The position numbers and the translations under genes are program-made. Shown here in pieces: positions 36,001 through 47,679 of a stretch of 64,000 bases of DNA. The DNA is from Brachypodius melanocephalos (Eukaryota; Chordata; Aves; Passeriformes; Pycnonotidae). Each line of letters starts with the position of its first letter. Within the stretch, counting starts at the first letter, position 1. The DNA lies in assembly GCA_013398615.1 (NCBI GenBank), contig VZSR01001459.1, positions 11,092,776 through 11,156,775 of the forward strand, in the 5' to 3' direction. Below the pieces are notes generated by a model. The model ran no database searches, was not told where the DNA came from, and saw only the letters and a program-made list of their open reading frames with translations.

Positions 36001-39000
36001 GATACAAAGCTGTTAGGACAGCAGGATAAGAACCACCATGTAATAATATTTGGGCTTATGATTTTTCTATATAAAAATAAAACATTAATTTGGATTTTTA
36101 AGAAAATGTTAAATATGTAGATAAATATGTAAGTAAAAAATGTAAATATGTATTGGTAATAAAAGGTGCCAGATACAAGTTTAGAACTAAAACCAGGAAA
36201 ATGTTATCAGGGAGTAGAAAGCCCTTATATCACCTCTAGAGCACACTGGGCATTTCCAGGCTCCTTTTTGTTGCCCTTGGTTTTTCATGTTTTTACTTTG
36301 CCTCCTGATGTTTATGCTTTGCCTTCTGATGTTTACAGAACTCAGAGTTAGTTCCCACGCCTTCTCTTGTAAATAAAGAAATATTTACATATTTTCTCCT
36401 CTAGGAGGATTTTCATGAGTGATGGTGATATTCACCAACGAGATTGGAGAGGTGGCAACACCTTTGGCCAATCTCTTGGCTTCTGATCAATTGTATATAA
36501 ATTGGAGTCAAAATAAAAAAATAGAGCATTCTGCCTAACCTCTGAGCTGTCCCTGCCTCGGCCTTTCGTGCCCTATTGCGACACCTTTTCAACCTCAGTT
36601 TTAAAAGCACTTTAAGAGATAAGAATTCAGCTGCTTTGGAGATTTTGACAACCTCACATATCACAGCATCTTGAACTTTTGCACTTTATTTCTTCCCATC
36701 CTAACTGTAGCCTAATCTCATCTGAACAAGACCCCCTCAACTGTACATAGTTTAAAGTTCCTGTACACTGTATCTTTGTCTTTTAATCAGACTTCAAGTT
36801 GCTTTTCCAGGCCTGACTATGAGGTTTTGCCAAGCTGTTATAACACAGCTGTTGAGCTGTAGTGAATCAATAACTCATCTTTTAAACTTTCTTTATATAT
36901 CAATAAGTTTTGAGCGTTGACCATTTTTTTTGTTTTCCCTAGATTGTCTTTGGTTTGTTTCTTTCTCTTGCTAGGTAAAAGTATGAGTCTTTCTTACAAA
37001 TAGTCCTGTATATGAAAGTTTTTTTCAGGAATGAACCTAGTCATGCCACTAAAATCACTCAATTGAAAATAGTCCTAAACTGTTTAACTGACTAAACCCA
37101 ACACAGTTCTGCCCATCTTCCTCTCAGTCCCATGACAACTGACAGAGAACTCAATACCTTCCTTAGGCTGGGACGTATTTGGGATTTGAGATCATTACCT
37201 GAAGGATGCTATATAGAAAACAATAAATATATTATTATTGCTAATTTCTTAAGAAACTCTGCATCTGTTGAGTAGTCATTGCTGGTATTTGTTTGAAGCT
37301 ATTAGTTCCTGTTCATTTTCAGTAGAAGTTAATGTCATGAGTATAGTCTCAATTCAAAACCATCTAAATTGCTTGAGTGTTCATTTTAATGTTGATGTTA
37401 ATTTGAAGTCTGATGTCCTGACTAGGATTATTTTCTGGTCACTGCTTAAAGTCAGACTATTTTCCCTGGTTTTCCTTATCTTCTCTTTGCTCTGTTTTGA
37501 AGGGACATCGGCCTCTAACATCACCAGCCCTGAGGAAGAAGAGCCAGAGCCATCCAAACAGATCATATCTGTACCTCCCACAGAAGGCAAAAAGAGAGAG
37601 AAAGAAAATGCCATAAGTTTGTTGCCATCCCCAGACTCCTCACACCTGGGAGCAGTCCCAGCAGGCAGTAAGTACACTGGACTCCAAATGTGCTCTGACA
37701 TGAAATGACTGCATAGCCGAGGCTGCTGTATGTTTGTGGTCAGGATAAGGAAGGATAGCCAGGAAGGGGGTCAGCAGCCCCTCTGCTGGGAGAGGGAAAG
37801 AGAACCCCAGAACATACTGGGGAGAGCATCTGCAACAGCACAGACACAGGGAGTGTTACGTCCCCAGCCAGGGCTGGAGAGGGCTGCACAGTTATCTTGC
37901 AAACAACAACCAGGAAGAGAGTTCCCTGTCTTCACACAGAATTCCACAGTTTGACAGCTTGTCACAGACTATCCTTGGTCAGAAAACTTTAAAAACATAC
38001 CCCGGGTCTTCATAATTCCTAGACCTTTGTCATTTGTCACAGGTGGTGGTATTACAAAAATAAGGAGTGTTTTCAGTGCTGTTATCTCAGTTTCAGGTGC
38101 TGTTTCTGAAGGAGCCTTGTATTCCCTCCCTGCTCCACCACCTCCCCCGAGAGACCTTTTGAATTCCCTACAGTCCAATCCTCCTGTTTTATCAAGTGTG
38201 AAGGTAAATCCCCTTAGTGCCCACTGACTATAACAAGGAAAATTTCCTTTATGACATTCTGTCTTTTTTCAGTTAAAGTTTATCCTTCTACTTGTACTAA
38301 AACGTTGATGGAGTGAAAGCATTGAGCTCGATTACAAAGGGTTTGGGCTGAATACAGTACTAATGCTTCAGTTAGATTGCTTGTGGTTTACATCACTTTT
38401 TTTGCCAGTGAAGGACCAGTGAGGAAAAAAATTACAGTATTACTTCCTGCATAGCTCAGAAGAGATATACCCACAAATAGCAATTGTGTTTGAAGGACTC
38501 TCTTGTGTAGATTTTACAGAGGACTTACATTTCTGGTGTGATCGCAGGACAGGACAGTATATACCACTGATTAGTCAGAAGCACATACCTCTTTTAGTTT
38601 CACTGTATACTTAAAATGGGGTTTCTTCTCAAAATCGGGCTAGTGATGAATTTAAGTCATGTTGTCCAAAGCTTTGTGTAGCTGACAACTGAAAATCTCC
38701 CAAGATAAAGATTCCATCACCTCTCTGGGCCCCTGTTCCTGTGCTTAACTATCACAGTGTGAAAAATTCTCCTAGTGTTCCTAATGATTTCAGCATGAAG
38801 TCTCCTGTTCCTTCCTCCACACAGTTCTCTCATCTTTCATACAGTCTAACTAGATCTGTCCTGTCTCCAAAGTGTTTCCCAGATCCGTGGGCACACCTTA
38901 GTCCCATCATAGCTGTTCTTGGCCTGTTTTCTTTGTTTTATTTTGTCTGAGGCTTTAAACTCTTCCACAGTAATATGGTCCAGGAGTACCAGCCAGGAGA

Positions 39001-42000
39001 CAAGACTGACTCAGAGTTTCAGAGTTTCTTGAGAAGCTAGCGCTTTGTTTCCTGAAGTTGTGTGCACATTAAGGTTGTGAAAGCTGCATGATTAGGCTGC
39101 AGTGGGACTGTAATTATAGTTGGTATTAGGACTTAACCACACTGGAAGCAACAAATTATTGTGCAACTGGTGCCAGATGCTTCCAAAGTAGATATGAAGT
39201 TTCTGCCGTAGCATAATTACATTATGAGGGACCCCACTTTCTCATCCAACTGTTTCTTAACATATAATCAAACTATAAAGATTAATATCTTTTGTAAGTC
39301 AGACTAAAATCACTTCACATAAATATATGGGCTTTTAAACAAAACTAAGTCTATTTCCTGGGAAAGATGGAAATGCAGATTGATAACTGATTTCATGTCA
39401 CTTCTACTATGCAGAAGTTTTACATCATGCCAACACATCAATACAGGAATTACCTACACCCTAAGGAGTGATTGCATAGTACCTTTCACAGTTTCATTCA
39501 GCAATCACAGTGATGGCTTAAAACATGGGAAGGAAAATATGACACTTAAAGAAGGAAAAAGCATATGGATTATCATGAGATAAACTTGTTTCTTTTACAA
39601 ATGTGTAGCCTTGCAGCTCTTCTACTCCTCAGCAGGAGACGATGGGTGATCTCCCTAGCGGGAGTCTTCTGTGGACCCAGAGGGAAATTGCTAATGCCAC
39701 AAACAGTTTCAGTGACAAGAACAGAATCTGTGAAGGTACTTTTGCAGATGTCTACAAAGGTCAGAGGAACAACATGGTGTTTGTCATCAAAAGACTCAAA
39801 GAGGCAAGTACTGCACCTTTTTCTAGAAGAGGGTGTGTTATTAGCATGACTTGCCCATTAGCAGTTGTTGTTTAATATTATGTGGGGAAGGAACCAAAAC
39901 AAGAAGAAGAGGTAAACAAGAGGAGAAGTAAAAATGAAATTATGTAAATAATTAAACCTAAATTCAGAAGACACATGTGATGGATATTTTACTCATGTGA
40001 GGAGTTCCAATAACTCTATACACAAGAGTAGCCTGCGGTATAGCTGCCTGCATTGATGATTGGATTGGGGGTGTCTTTACACTAGTTTTTGTTCTAATTG
40101 CCAATTAATTGTTGCCTTTGACTTAATGTTGCTATCAGTGGTATGTGTCTTACACTAGTTTGTCATCTAGAGACTACCAGATGTGTATAAATGCAAAGTT
40201 CTAGTAATTACTAATTACGTTCTCTTGCATGTTTTCATTTTTCAGCTGGAATGCACAAGCCCAAATTCCACTCAGAGGTTCTTTCATACAGAAGTGCAGA
40301 TTTGCTTTCGGTGAGTGGTTGGCTTTCAGAGGCAGTGATGCTTGTGGTCTGTGCTGGGTGTTCCATCAACACTGGGGTGTGTGCTCCAGGCACTGTTCCA
40401 GCCTGGGGACAAGGGGTCGTGTGCTGCCTGTGAGGGAGCCTGGGGCAAGCAGCACAGAGCCCAGAGCTACTGCTGCTCCTGGCTGAGCTGGCACCGCCAC
40501 TCTGCAGCCTTGGGATGGGGAGTGCCCACCTTGTGCCCCTGCTGCAATGTGATGGGCTCTCCCTCAGTCAGCCTCTTGCTGTCTCCTGTCCAGGATTGTG
40601 TTGTGCTTCCAGCTGTGCTTCCAGCTGCAGCACACCATTCCAACTGCCTTGAATGTAGGAACTTACTCCAGCTCAGGAATGTATCTTTCTGCATTGCTCT
40701 TATATCATTTGCAAATCACTGCTGATCTGTGCCTGCAGGTGTTGTCACATAAACATCCTGCAGCTGCTGGGGTTCTCAGTGGAAACTGGATTGCACTGTC
40801 TGATATATCCTTACTTGCCCAATGGCTCCCTGCAAAACAAGCTTCAGTGCCACGTAAGCAATAATCTGGGTCTGCCACCTACTTGTGATTGCATGTCCTC
40901 TCCTGGAATTCAAGGGAAAACAATTGCATCTCTTTGATTTCTGAAAAATAGCCAGAAAAAAAAAGGTGCCCAAGTGCCTTGGCTGCAAGCACCAGAAAGG
41001 CAGCAGCTCTTCTCTTGGAGTTTGACTGGGACTCAGCTAAGCCTTTGGTTTTCTAAACTACCAGTGTCTTAGTGTTTTATTCCATTAATTACCAATTTTT
41101 TCCTATTTTCCTTGCAGAATGATTCTGCTCCACTGACCTGGGAGATGCGAATTAGCATTTCTATAGGAGTTGTCAGAGCAGTGGAGTATTTGCACAATTT
41201 TGGAATTCTTCATGGGAATATCAAGAGGTGAGGACTTTGGCACATTAGCACTTCCTTGGTCACCTGGTAATTCAAGGATTTCTTTAACAATCATGGCTAA
41301 AGTTTATACAATTTGGAAATCCATTTGCAGTATTTTCTGCTGTCCCTTGCTCTAGCCTTTACCCTTTTTGTTTAACTTGTCTCTGTTTCCTAAATGATGG
41401 AAGTAAATTCTTTTGAAGTAATTTTTGGGTGCTTGTTTTTCCCCTTCTTGCTTTCTAACATTCTTAATCCTTTCAGTCCTATGCAGGAGGCCAAATGCTG
41501 GACACTTTCGGTGCTTAAGTTTAAAAGTATAAAATTAATTCTTTGCCTCAAGATAAAGTAATGATTTGACCAATATTATTATTTGTCTGTCATTATCCCA
41601 GCTCAAATGTCTTGTTGGATGAAAACTTTACACCAAAGCTTGGGCATTCTGGCCTGCGATTGCACTCTTCTGATAAAAAATCAGAATATGCCATGATGAA
41701 AACCAAAGTCCTACAAGCTTCTCTTACATACCTGCCAGAAGATTTTGTCAGACATGGGCAGTTAACAGAAAAAGTGGATATATTCAGCTGTGGTGTGGTA
41801 CGTTACCTCTTTTCCATGCTCTGTTGCATTTTTTGATGCTTTCTAGACAAGAAATTCAATGTAAGAGCAAGTACCTCATATGGTTGTTTTTGCTGGCAAT
41901 TTCATATTATAGTTGCTGGCTCTATAATGTGTTGAAATCCTGGTTTTAATTGTTCACACTCCAAATATATCTCAGTTTGTGACAAAATGAGGTAAATCTT

Positions 42001-44727
42001 TTGAACTAGAGAAACAAAAGTGTTTCTTATTGTAAATAAAATATTACTGATGATGACTTAAATGATGGCTTAAAACAAATTAGATGCTCAAAATTCTTGC
42101 AGATTCACCACATGAACTGCTGCAAACATTGCCTGTTATTTGTAATTTCAGCTAAAATAATTGATAGTCTATGATGTCACCCATTTCCAAGTGTTTCCAT
42201 TTAAGTAGGAAGTTACTCTGTTTAGTGTGATTTCTTATCTACATTTAGCTTTACTTTCTTCTTATTCTTTGTTTCAGCAATATCTATTGTACTATAAAAT
42301 AATTTTATTTTTTCAAATATATTTTATAGGTCTTAGCAGAGATACTGACTGGGATTAAGGCACTGGATGAAGACAGACATCCGATTTACCTGGTAAGAAA
42401 AAGCAGCAGAAATGAACACCAATACAAATTAATGAGGTTGCTGTCATAAAAAGAATTTAAATTCTATTTAAATACAATTTGATACTTGCTGTCTGCTGCA
42501 CATGTCCTGCAGAAGGGAAATTTAGGAGCCATATCCTGGTTCCACTAATGTCAGTAGCCTGCCTACCATTAGAACAGAACCACAATAGATATTCCCATTT
42601 CACATATCCACTCATGAGTGCTGGCCTGAATTGCATTAAGAGAGACTCCAAAATAAATAAATATTTAAGAGACAAGGCTTTGTGCTGAAATGCTGCTGTA
42701 TATTTTCTGTGTGCCAGGAGGAGGTGGTATGAGCCACAGTGAGTGGGGAAACCTGGGCAGGCAAGAACTGCAGAAGCTCATCATCATGTTTATCAGGCGT
42801 TTGTCTTGTGCTCATGCCTGGCACTGATATCCTCACCAGTTTCCCAAGCTGAGGGTAGAGCTACATGAGCCACTTTCAGAAGCAATCAGAACAGCCAAAC
42901 TCACTGAATGCATTAAAACTATCTGTAGAATGCAGCCTCCACCTGCATCCCTTCTGTGGGATGTGCTCCTGATTTCTTGTCTGGCTGAAGCCTTAGAGGG
43001 GAGAACAATTGTATTCCCACTATTTGCAAGCAATTCAGAAGTGTCCAGAGGGGTTCAGAAAAATCAAAGATCCTACATTCCTGATTTCTTTAACATGTAC
43101 TATAAAGAAACACGTGTGTGAGAATGCTGCTCTACACAGTGTTGGCTCTTTTTCATTCCTATATAAATGAGCATAAGCCAAGAAGAGCTGGCCCTGCTTT
43201 ACAGAATTTGGCATTGGACACATGCAGAGAAAGCCACTGCCCTTTTTCTCTCATGTGAGAACAAACATTTCAGTCAGTTGCACAAACAGAGATTATTAAA
43301 GCTTTTCAGTCTGTGAACCAGGCATTGAGGAGCACTAATGACAAATACACAGCAATACTGATTCTCAGAGATTGAGACAAAAATAAATGCTCGTGTTCAT
43401 TTTGCCTTCATTAATGCATCTCCTTCCTTTGAACAGAAAGATATGATTGCTGATGAAATTCAAACAGCAAAAGAAAGCTCACATGCCAAAGTAAAAAATT
43501 TGGAAAAACTGGCTGCCAAGGAAATCTGCTGCAAATACCTAGACAGAAAGGCGGGGCACCTGCCTGAAGAGGTGGCTGTTGATTTTGCGTCAGCCATCTG
43601 CCTTTGCCTGAGAAAGAAGAATTCAAACATAGCAGAGGTAATATTTTAAATATATGGCCAAGATTTAAGTCTCCTTGTCATCGGGGTGTAAAGCTACAAC
43701 AATGATGTCTTGCTTATTTTTGTGAGTGTTGGCATAGGAGAGTACATGTAAGCAGGGGTACAGGAGTTACTATGCGTTGACAGATTTGGTTGTTAAAAAC
43801 AGGTACTTGAAATTATGGAAATGGCTGAAAACAAATTAAAAGAGCATTACATCTGTGGAAGTGGCACTTCTGGATTCTCCATGAACACTCCAGAAGAAAC
43901 TGATGATGAGACAGCCAGTCTGAGCGTGGATGTGCCTTCTGCAGAGGGGCATAAAGAGGAGAGCACCCAGGCAGCAATTCTGAGCAGTGGCAGCCCCTGT
44001 GTGCCTTTCATGGGAGCTGTGACACCCGACACATATGGCATCTACATGTCACGGGTCCCTTGTGAATCAGATGAGTCCAGTAGTTTCATGTGGAATCCTC
44101 CAGAAAAATCCACAGAGGAGTTACCTAGCCACAGCTGTACCAATCCAGAAAAAGTGGCAGCCTGTGATTACAGCATCAAGCAGGAAAAGCCTGCCCACGG
44201 ACTGCAGGAGAGAAGCGTGGCGTGTGCCAGAGGCGATGGCATCCTGGAGACAGCAGCTGCTGCACAGGGCACCTGTCCACAGGGAAACACAGACCTGGAC
44301 TCTTCGTGTGCTCCACAAGGTAAAAGTGCCCTCATCTTACAATACTAGGGACAAATTACTCTCTTCTCCAAAACTGCTTAGGTTCCTCTTCCTACTTTTA
44401 AACAAGTATCAGTAAATCTTTTCTCCTTGGTTATGATTTTACTAATAAATCTACAAAACATTTGGCGATTTTCTATCAGATCTTTTTCCTAAGCCAGTTT
44501 TCTTGTTTGTTTGGTTGGTTGGTTGCTTTTTCCTAAATTTATTATCTATTCCTTAGATAATAGATGGATTTTTTTTCCCTCAGTATTTGGGCTTTTTCTG
44601 TTTTTCAGCCTTAGCCAGAGAGACATCTTGGAAAATACAGATAAATGATCAAAAAAAGAAGCTCATGGAAAATATTTTGCTGTATGAAGAAGACAAGTTA
44701 AACAGTTCTGAACTTTTTGAATCATAA
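32786..44727 (+). CDS. IRAK2: IRAK2, interleukin-1 receptor-associated kinase 2 (pseudokinase)
   Basis: Thirteen exons: 32786-32924, 34279-34458, 37503-37667, 38097-38203, 39609-39803, 40246-40310, 40739-40853, 41118-41227, 41602-41797, 42330-42392, 43437-43637, 43803-44319 and 44609-44727 (stop TAA). The frame holds throughout for 723 residues (human about 625). IRAK2 joins the MyD88-IRAK4 Myddosome below Toll-like and IL-1 receptors and recruits TRAF6. An N-terminal death domain (about 18-107) carries the WWWG motif. The kinase-like domain has P-loop ICEGTFADVYKG (237-248) and lysine K258, but HGN (354-356) replaces HRD and HSG (374-376) replaces DFG, so it should be a pseudokinase. PEETDD (542-547) fits the TRAF6 consensus PxExx-acidic. 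Intron 5 uses a GC donor (gcaagt at 39804). The start has a strong Kozak (gccATGg) and adds about 15 residues relative to human. Confidence 0.95.
36059..36160. repeat. AT-rich low-complexity stretch
   Basis: A/T-dominated sequence with loose repeats of 'aaatatgta' in IRAK2 intron 2, about 110 bp left of the solo LTR. No further identity can be given. Confidence 0.55.
36269..36583 (+). mobile_element. Solo LTR of an endogenous retrovirus in IRAK2 intron 2 (sense)
   Basis: A 315-bp element that begins TGTTGCC and ends GCGACA, flanked by a perfect 6-bp target-site duplication CCTTTT (36263-36268 and 36584-36589). Six-base duplications are typical of alpha/betaretrovirus-like (class II) elements. 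It contains two 18-bp U3 direct repeats (36297-36314 and 36318-36335, one mismatch), a TATA box TATATAA (36494-36500) and a poly(A) signal AATAAA (36512-36517). No retroviral genes adjoin it. It lies in the same orientation as IRAK2. The copy at 8539-8870 is the same family in opposite orientation and is longer at the 5' end, so this copy may carry a small deletion near its start. Confidence 0.92.
36297..36335 (+). repeat. U3 direct repeats in the IRAK2 intronic LTR
   Basis: Two copies of tttgcc(t/c)ctgatgttta-like 18-mers at a 21-bp spacing, both also present in the antisense LTR. Tandem motifs upstream of the TATA box are a common enhancer arrangement in retroviral U3 regions. Function is inferred only from position. 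Confidence 0.75.
38709..38900 (-). mobile_element. Old CR1-like fragment in IRAK2 intron 4
   Basis: The text resembles the antisense CR1 3' region: 'attccatcacctctctgggc', then 'ctgttcctgtgcttaactatca', then 'gtgaaaaattctcctagtg', in the order found in CR1. Divergence is high and both ends are vague. Confidence 0.55.
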
Positions 44728-47040
44728 ACTGGATGGATTTATTAGCAGTGGCCAGCTAAGAAGAAGAAATAAGGACTGTCTCCACATTAGAAACATGGTA
44801 AAAATGTGCCTTTCATGTAAGATTAGGTAGCAGATTTTAGGTAGCAGGATCAGGAACATTAGCCCTGACTGAAGGAAACAAGTACCACATGGAGAAGCAC
44901 TAGAAAATACCTGTTCTATAGCAGATTAAAGCACAGTCCCACACTGTACACAGAAATGCCTTCTGCCTTTTCATCTTCAATGTGAAAAGGAATGGCAAAC
45001 ACAAGTGCCAAAATAAGTTATGATTCATTTGCAGTGCATTTTAGGAAGCATCTGTTGGTCTCATTAAACCACAGTCCCAGGAGTTACAGAGCAAACACTG
45101 ACTGGTGGCCAGGCAATACCCTGTGTTGTTTTCCCACTGTGTACAGCAGACAGGAATTCTCAGAATCACTGGGGAGGTTTTCCAGTGACTCTCTCCTATT
45201 CCATATAATCTTAGTCACATACTCAAAATCACTGCATTACCAGAGAGGGGGATTTTAATGCGAGTTCTCAGAATGTTGTACGTGGCTTCACCTTGGTTTG
45301 AACTGCACTGACCACAGGTGTAAGTAAATAACTTCAGCCACTTTCCTCTACTCTCTTAGCTTCTCTCCCACATACACATGTGACACCACTTAAGTCCAAC
45401 TTTTCAGTTCACTTTTGGGAGCTCTAAGACCATGTTTAATACTTCATAGGAGTACTTTTGGGAATTATTTTTTCCTAAGCATCCTTTACATGGTGATGTT
45501 TCTCATTGTGTTTCACATGGTAACTGTTGTATATTTGGATTAGGGAAAAGATTTTAATTTAAAATAGCTTTGATTTTTTTATAGGACACTTGAAACATAA
45601 TTTGTTATATTTATTTTGGCAATGGGTCAAATATAAGCTAATAAGGGGACTTGATGGTTCCACACTCACCAGGTGTTCTCAGAGGAATCCTTGTGGGTGT
45701 CCCTTGGTTCACCCAGCAGTAGAAGCCTTGGTCTCAGGCCCAGGGATCACATGCAAAAGAAAAATTAGAAACTTGTATGCTGGTGTATTTATGATCAAGT
45801 GAAAGTCCCCTTAAGAAAGTATCACTTTTGGGTTTATGATATTTATTATTTGTACTATTGCTAATGTATTCCACTTATGTACAGTCTAAGGAAAAACAGG
45901 ATTATTATGAACCAAAAGAATTACCAGAGTATGTAGCTCTGCTTATAGACAGGTGAGCTGCCTCCTGAGCACAGGGAACAAGGCCTGATGTGCAGAAATC
46001 GCTGCAATTCACAATGCAGTTCAGGGAACAAAGATAAAATCAATTATATGTAATTATTTTCAGTGGAATTGTGTACTAGTATATATTCCTAGCTTTACAC
46101 AAAGGCCTCACACCTCTTATTTTTTGTACAGTACCTAGTTCACTGTATGTATTATTGTGAGCGTAAAAGTATTTTAACTAAAACATGAATACTGGAATTA
46201 CCTATACATTACTCAAGGTATTATCTACACTAAAAACTGGTGTAATTCCTTAATTATAAGTGCCTTGGATACTGTGTTTGTATTTACCAGCGTTTGTTTT
46301 ACCAGAATCAAACCAAGACAAGATTAGTACTGACATAAGAAACATTGTATACTCAGATTGGTCAATAACTGCTTAATTCTACAGGAGATTTAATCGAGAT
46401 ATTTTAGGGTGTTGAAAATGTAATACTCATTGTTTTTCACGGGTATATTCTGGGAGACCCATGTTAAAATCCTCGTGTCTTCTCCAGAGAGGAAAGCACA
46501 TGGTTACACTGCAGAACTGAATGGGAAACCTGAGTTTTAAACTGAGAAATGTCATTTGTGCACAGTTCTGTTTCACAAAAGTGCCTTAGAGGTTTTGTTC
46601 TCCTGTAGTCACCAAATGGAATTGTTATTCTTTGTCTTGTACCCTAATAGTTTTAAAATATTCTGAGATGATTTAGGTAGTCATACAGTTACCTAAATAT
46701 TTAGCATAACATACATAAGACACTGTATGGTCTTACATTAACACTGTTATGTAACTTGGCAGTTCAGAAGCCAGTTTATGCATTACCATTTTCTAACAGC
46801 TTTGTGAATAAAAAAACCTGGAAATTTTCTTTCTTTCTAGCCTGCTTTTTCATGATTTATGGTACAGAAAATGTATCTCGTTCCACCCTACTTGGGCAAA
46901 AGCAGCTCAAGGTCACTTTGCTCTCAGTAGAAATTAGTACAAACATGTTTATTCAGTCTTCACTCACTGTCAAATAGCTGATTTTTTTCCTTTCTGATGG
47001 CTCTAGAGAAAAATCTCACAGTCCAACGAATACAAAGATT
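44728..47040. other. IRAK2 3' UTR and downstream spacer
   Basis: AT-rich sequence after the IRAK2 stop. The first canonical AATAAA I find is at 46807-46812, which would make a 3' UTR of about 2.1 kb. I could not recognise TATDN2 or ghrelin (GHRL) coding sequence here on either strand, although those genes lie between IRAK2 and SEC13 in human. Confidence 0.55.
46807..46812 (+). other. IRAK2: Candidate IRAK2 poly(A) signal
   Basis: AATAAA, the first canonical hexamer I find after the IRAK2 stop codon. It lies about 230 bp before the orphan GC-rich patch. Confidence 0.4.
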
Positions 47041-47175
47041 GCTGCGGTACCGGCGGGCCGGGGCTGAGGGGAGCGGGAGCGGCGCCCTTCCCGCCCTTTC
47101 CAGCACAGCCAATCAGCGCCGAGGGGCGGGGCTGAGCCCTGAGGGGCACGAGTCAGGCACAGCTGTAATGAACGA
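47041..47175. promoter_or_regulatory. Orphan GC-rich promoter-like patch
   Basis: About 135 bp of CpG-rich sequence isolated in AT-rich DNA between the 3' ends of IRAK2 and SEC13. It contains a CCAAT box (47109-47113, in agccaatcagcg) and a GC box ggggcggggc (47123-47132) ten bases further on, a typical CCAAT/Sp1 promoter pair. Neither neighbouring gene starts here. A short ORF (46997-47281, plus) covers it but resembles no protein. Confidence 0.5.
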
Positions 47176-47566
47176 GCGGCTGTCGCTTCTCCAGCGCTTC
47201 TCATCAAACTGGCTAGCACTGGTTTTAAAAACAACTTCAGAGTGTGAGAATGGGTTCACGTCCTTCTTTCTTCCCTTATGACGAGTAAAGTTGTAAAAGC
47301 AGAGAAGGGAAGCTGGCACTGCTTACGTTGTCCCTGGGAATTCCAAGACCAAAAGAAGAGCAATGGCTTTGTAAAGCTTTGTCTCATGATGTACCATTAC
47401 AGAAAAAAACAACCAAACCAACTCACCAAAAACCCCAAGCTCTTGCAAAGATAATTACATGGATGGGAAGGTGGGACTGTGGCTTGGCTAAAGACAGACT
47501 GCCTTGAAAAGGCAGTCCTGTGAAAAGATTATTTAATACAGCATACCAGGTGTTAACCAATAGGAT

Positions 47567-47679
47567 TTTATTCTGTTGGTATCTCAAAAAAAAAAACCCC
47601 AAAACAAAAAAACAACTGAGGTACAGTACAGAAGTGTGACTAAAAAAAAAAAAATCTTCAAACTATGGTTTGATTTATT
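47567..47679 (-). other. SEC13: Candidate SEC13 poly(A) signals
   Basis: On the minus strand AATAAA occurs at 47679-47674 and again at 47572-47567. The first is followed, 20 bases further downstream on the transcript, by a run of thirteen U (plus-strand A at 47642-47654), the expected kind of downstream U-rich element, so it is the better candidate. It would give a 3' UTR of about 640 bases. Confidence 0.55.

Noticed and set aside
8539..36583. A provirus with internal retroviral genes between the two LTRs
   Set aside because: The LTRs are in opposite orientation, have different flanking duplications and enclose ordinary host genes. No gag, pol or env similarity was seen.
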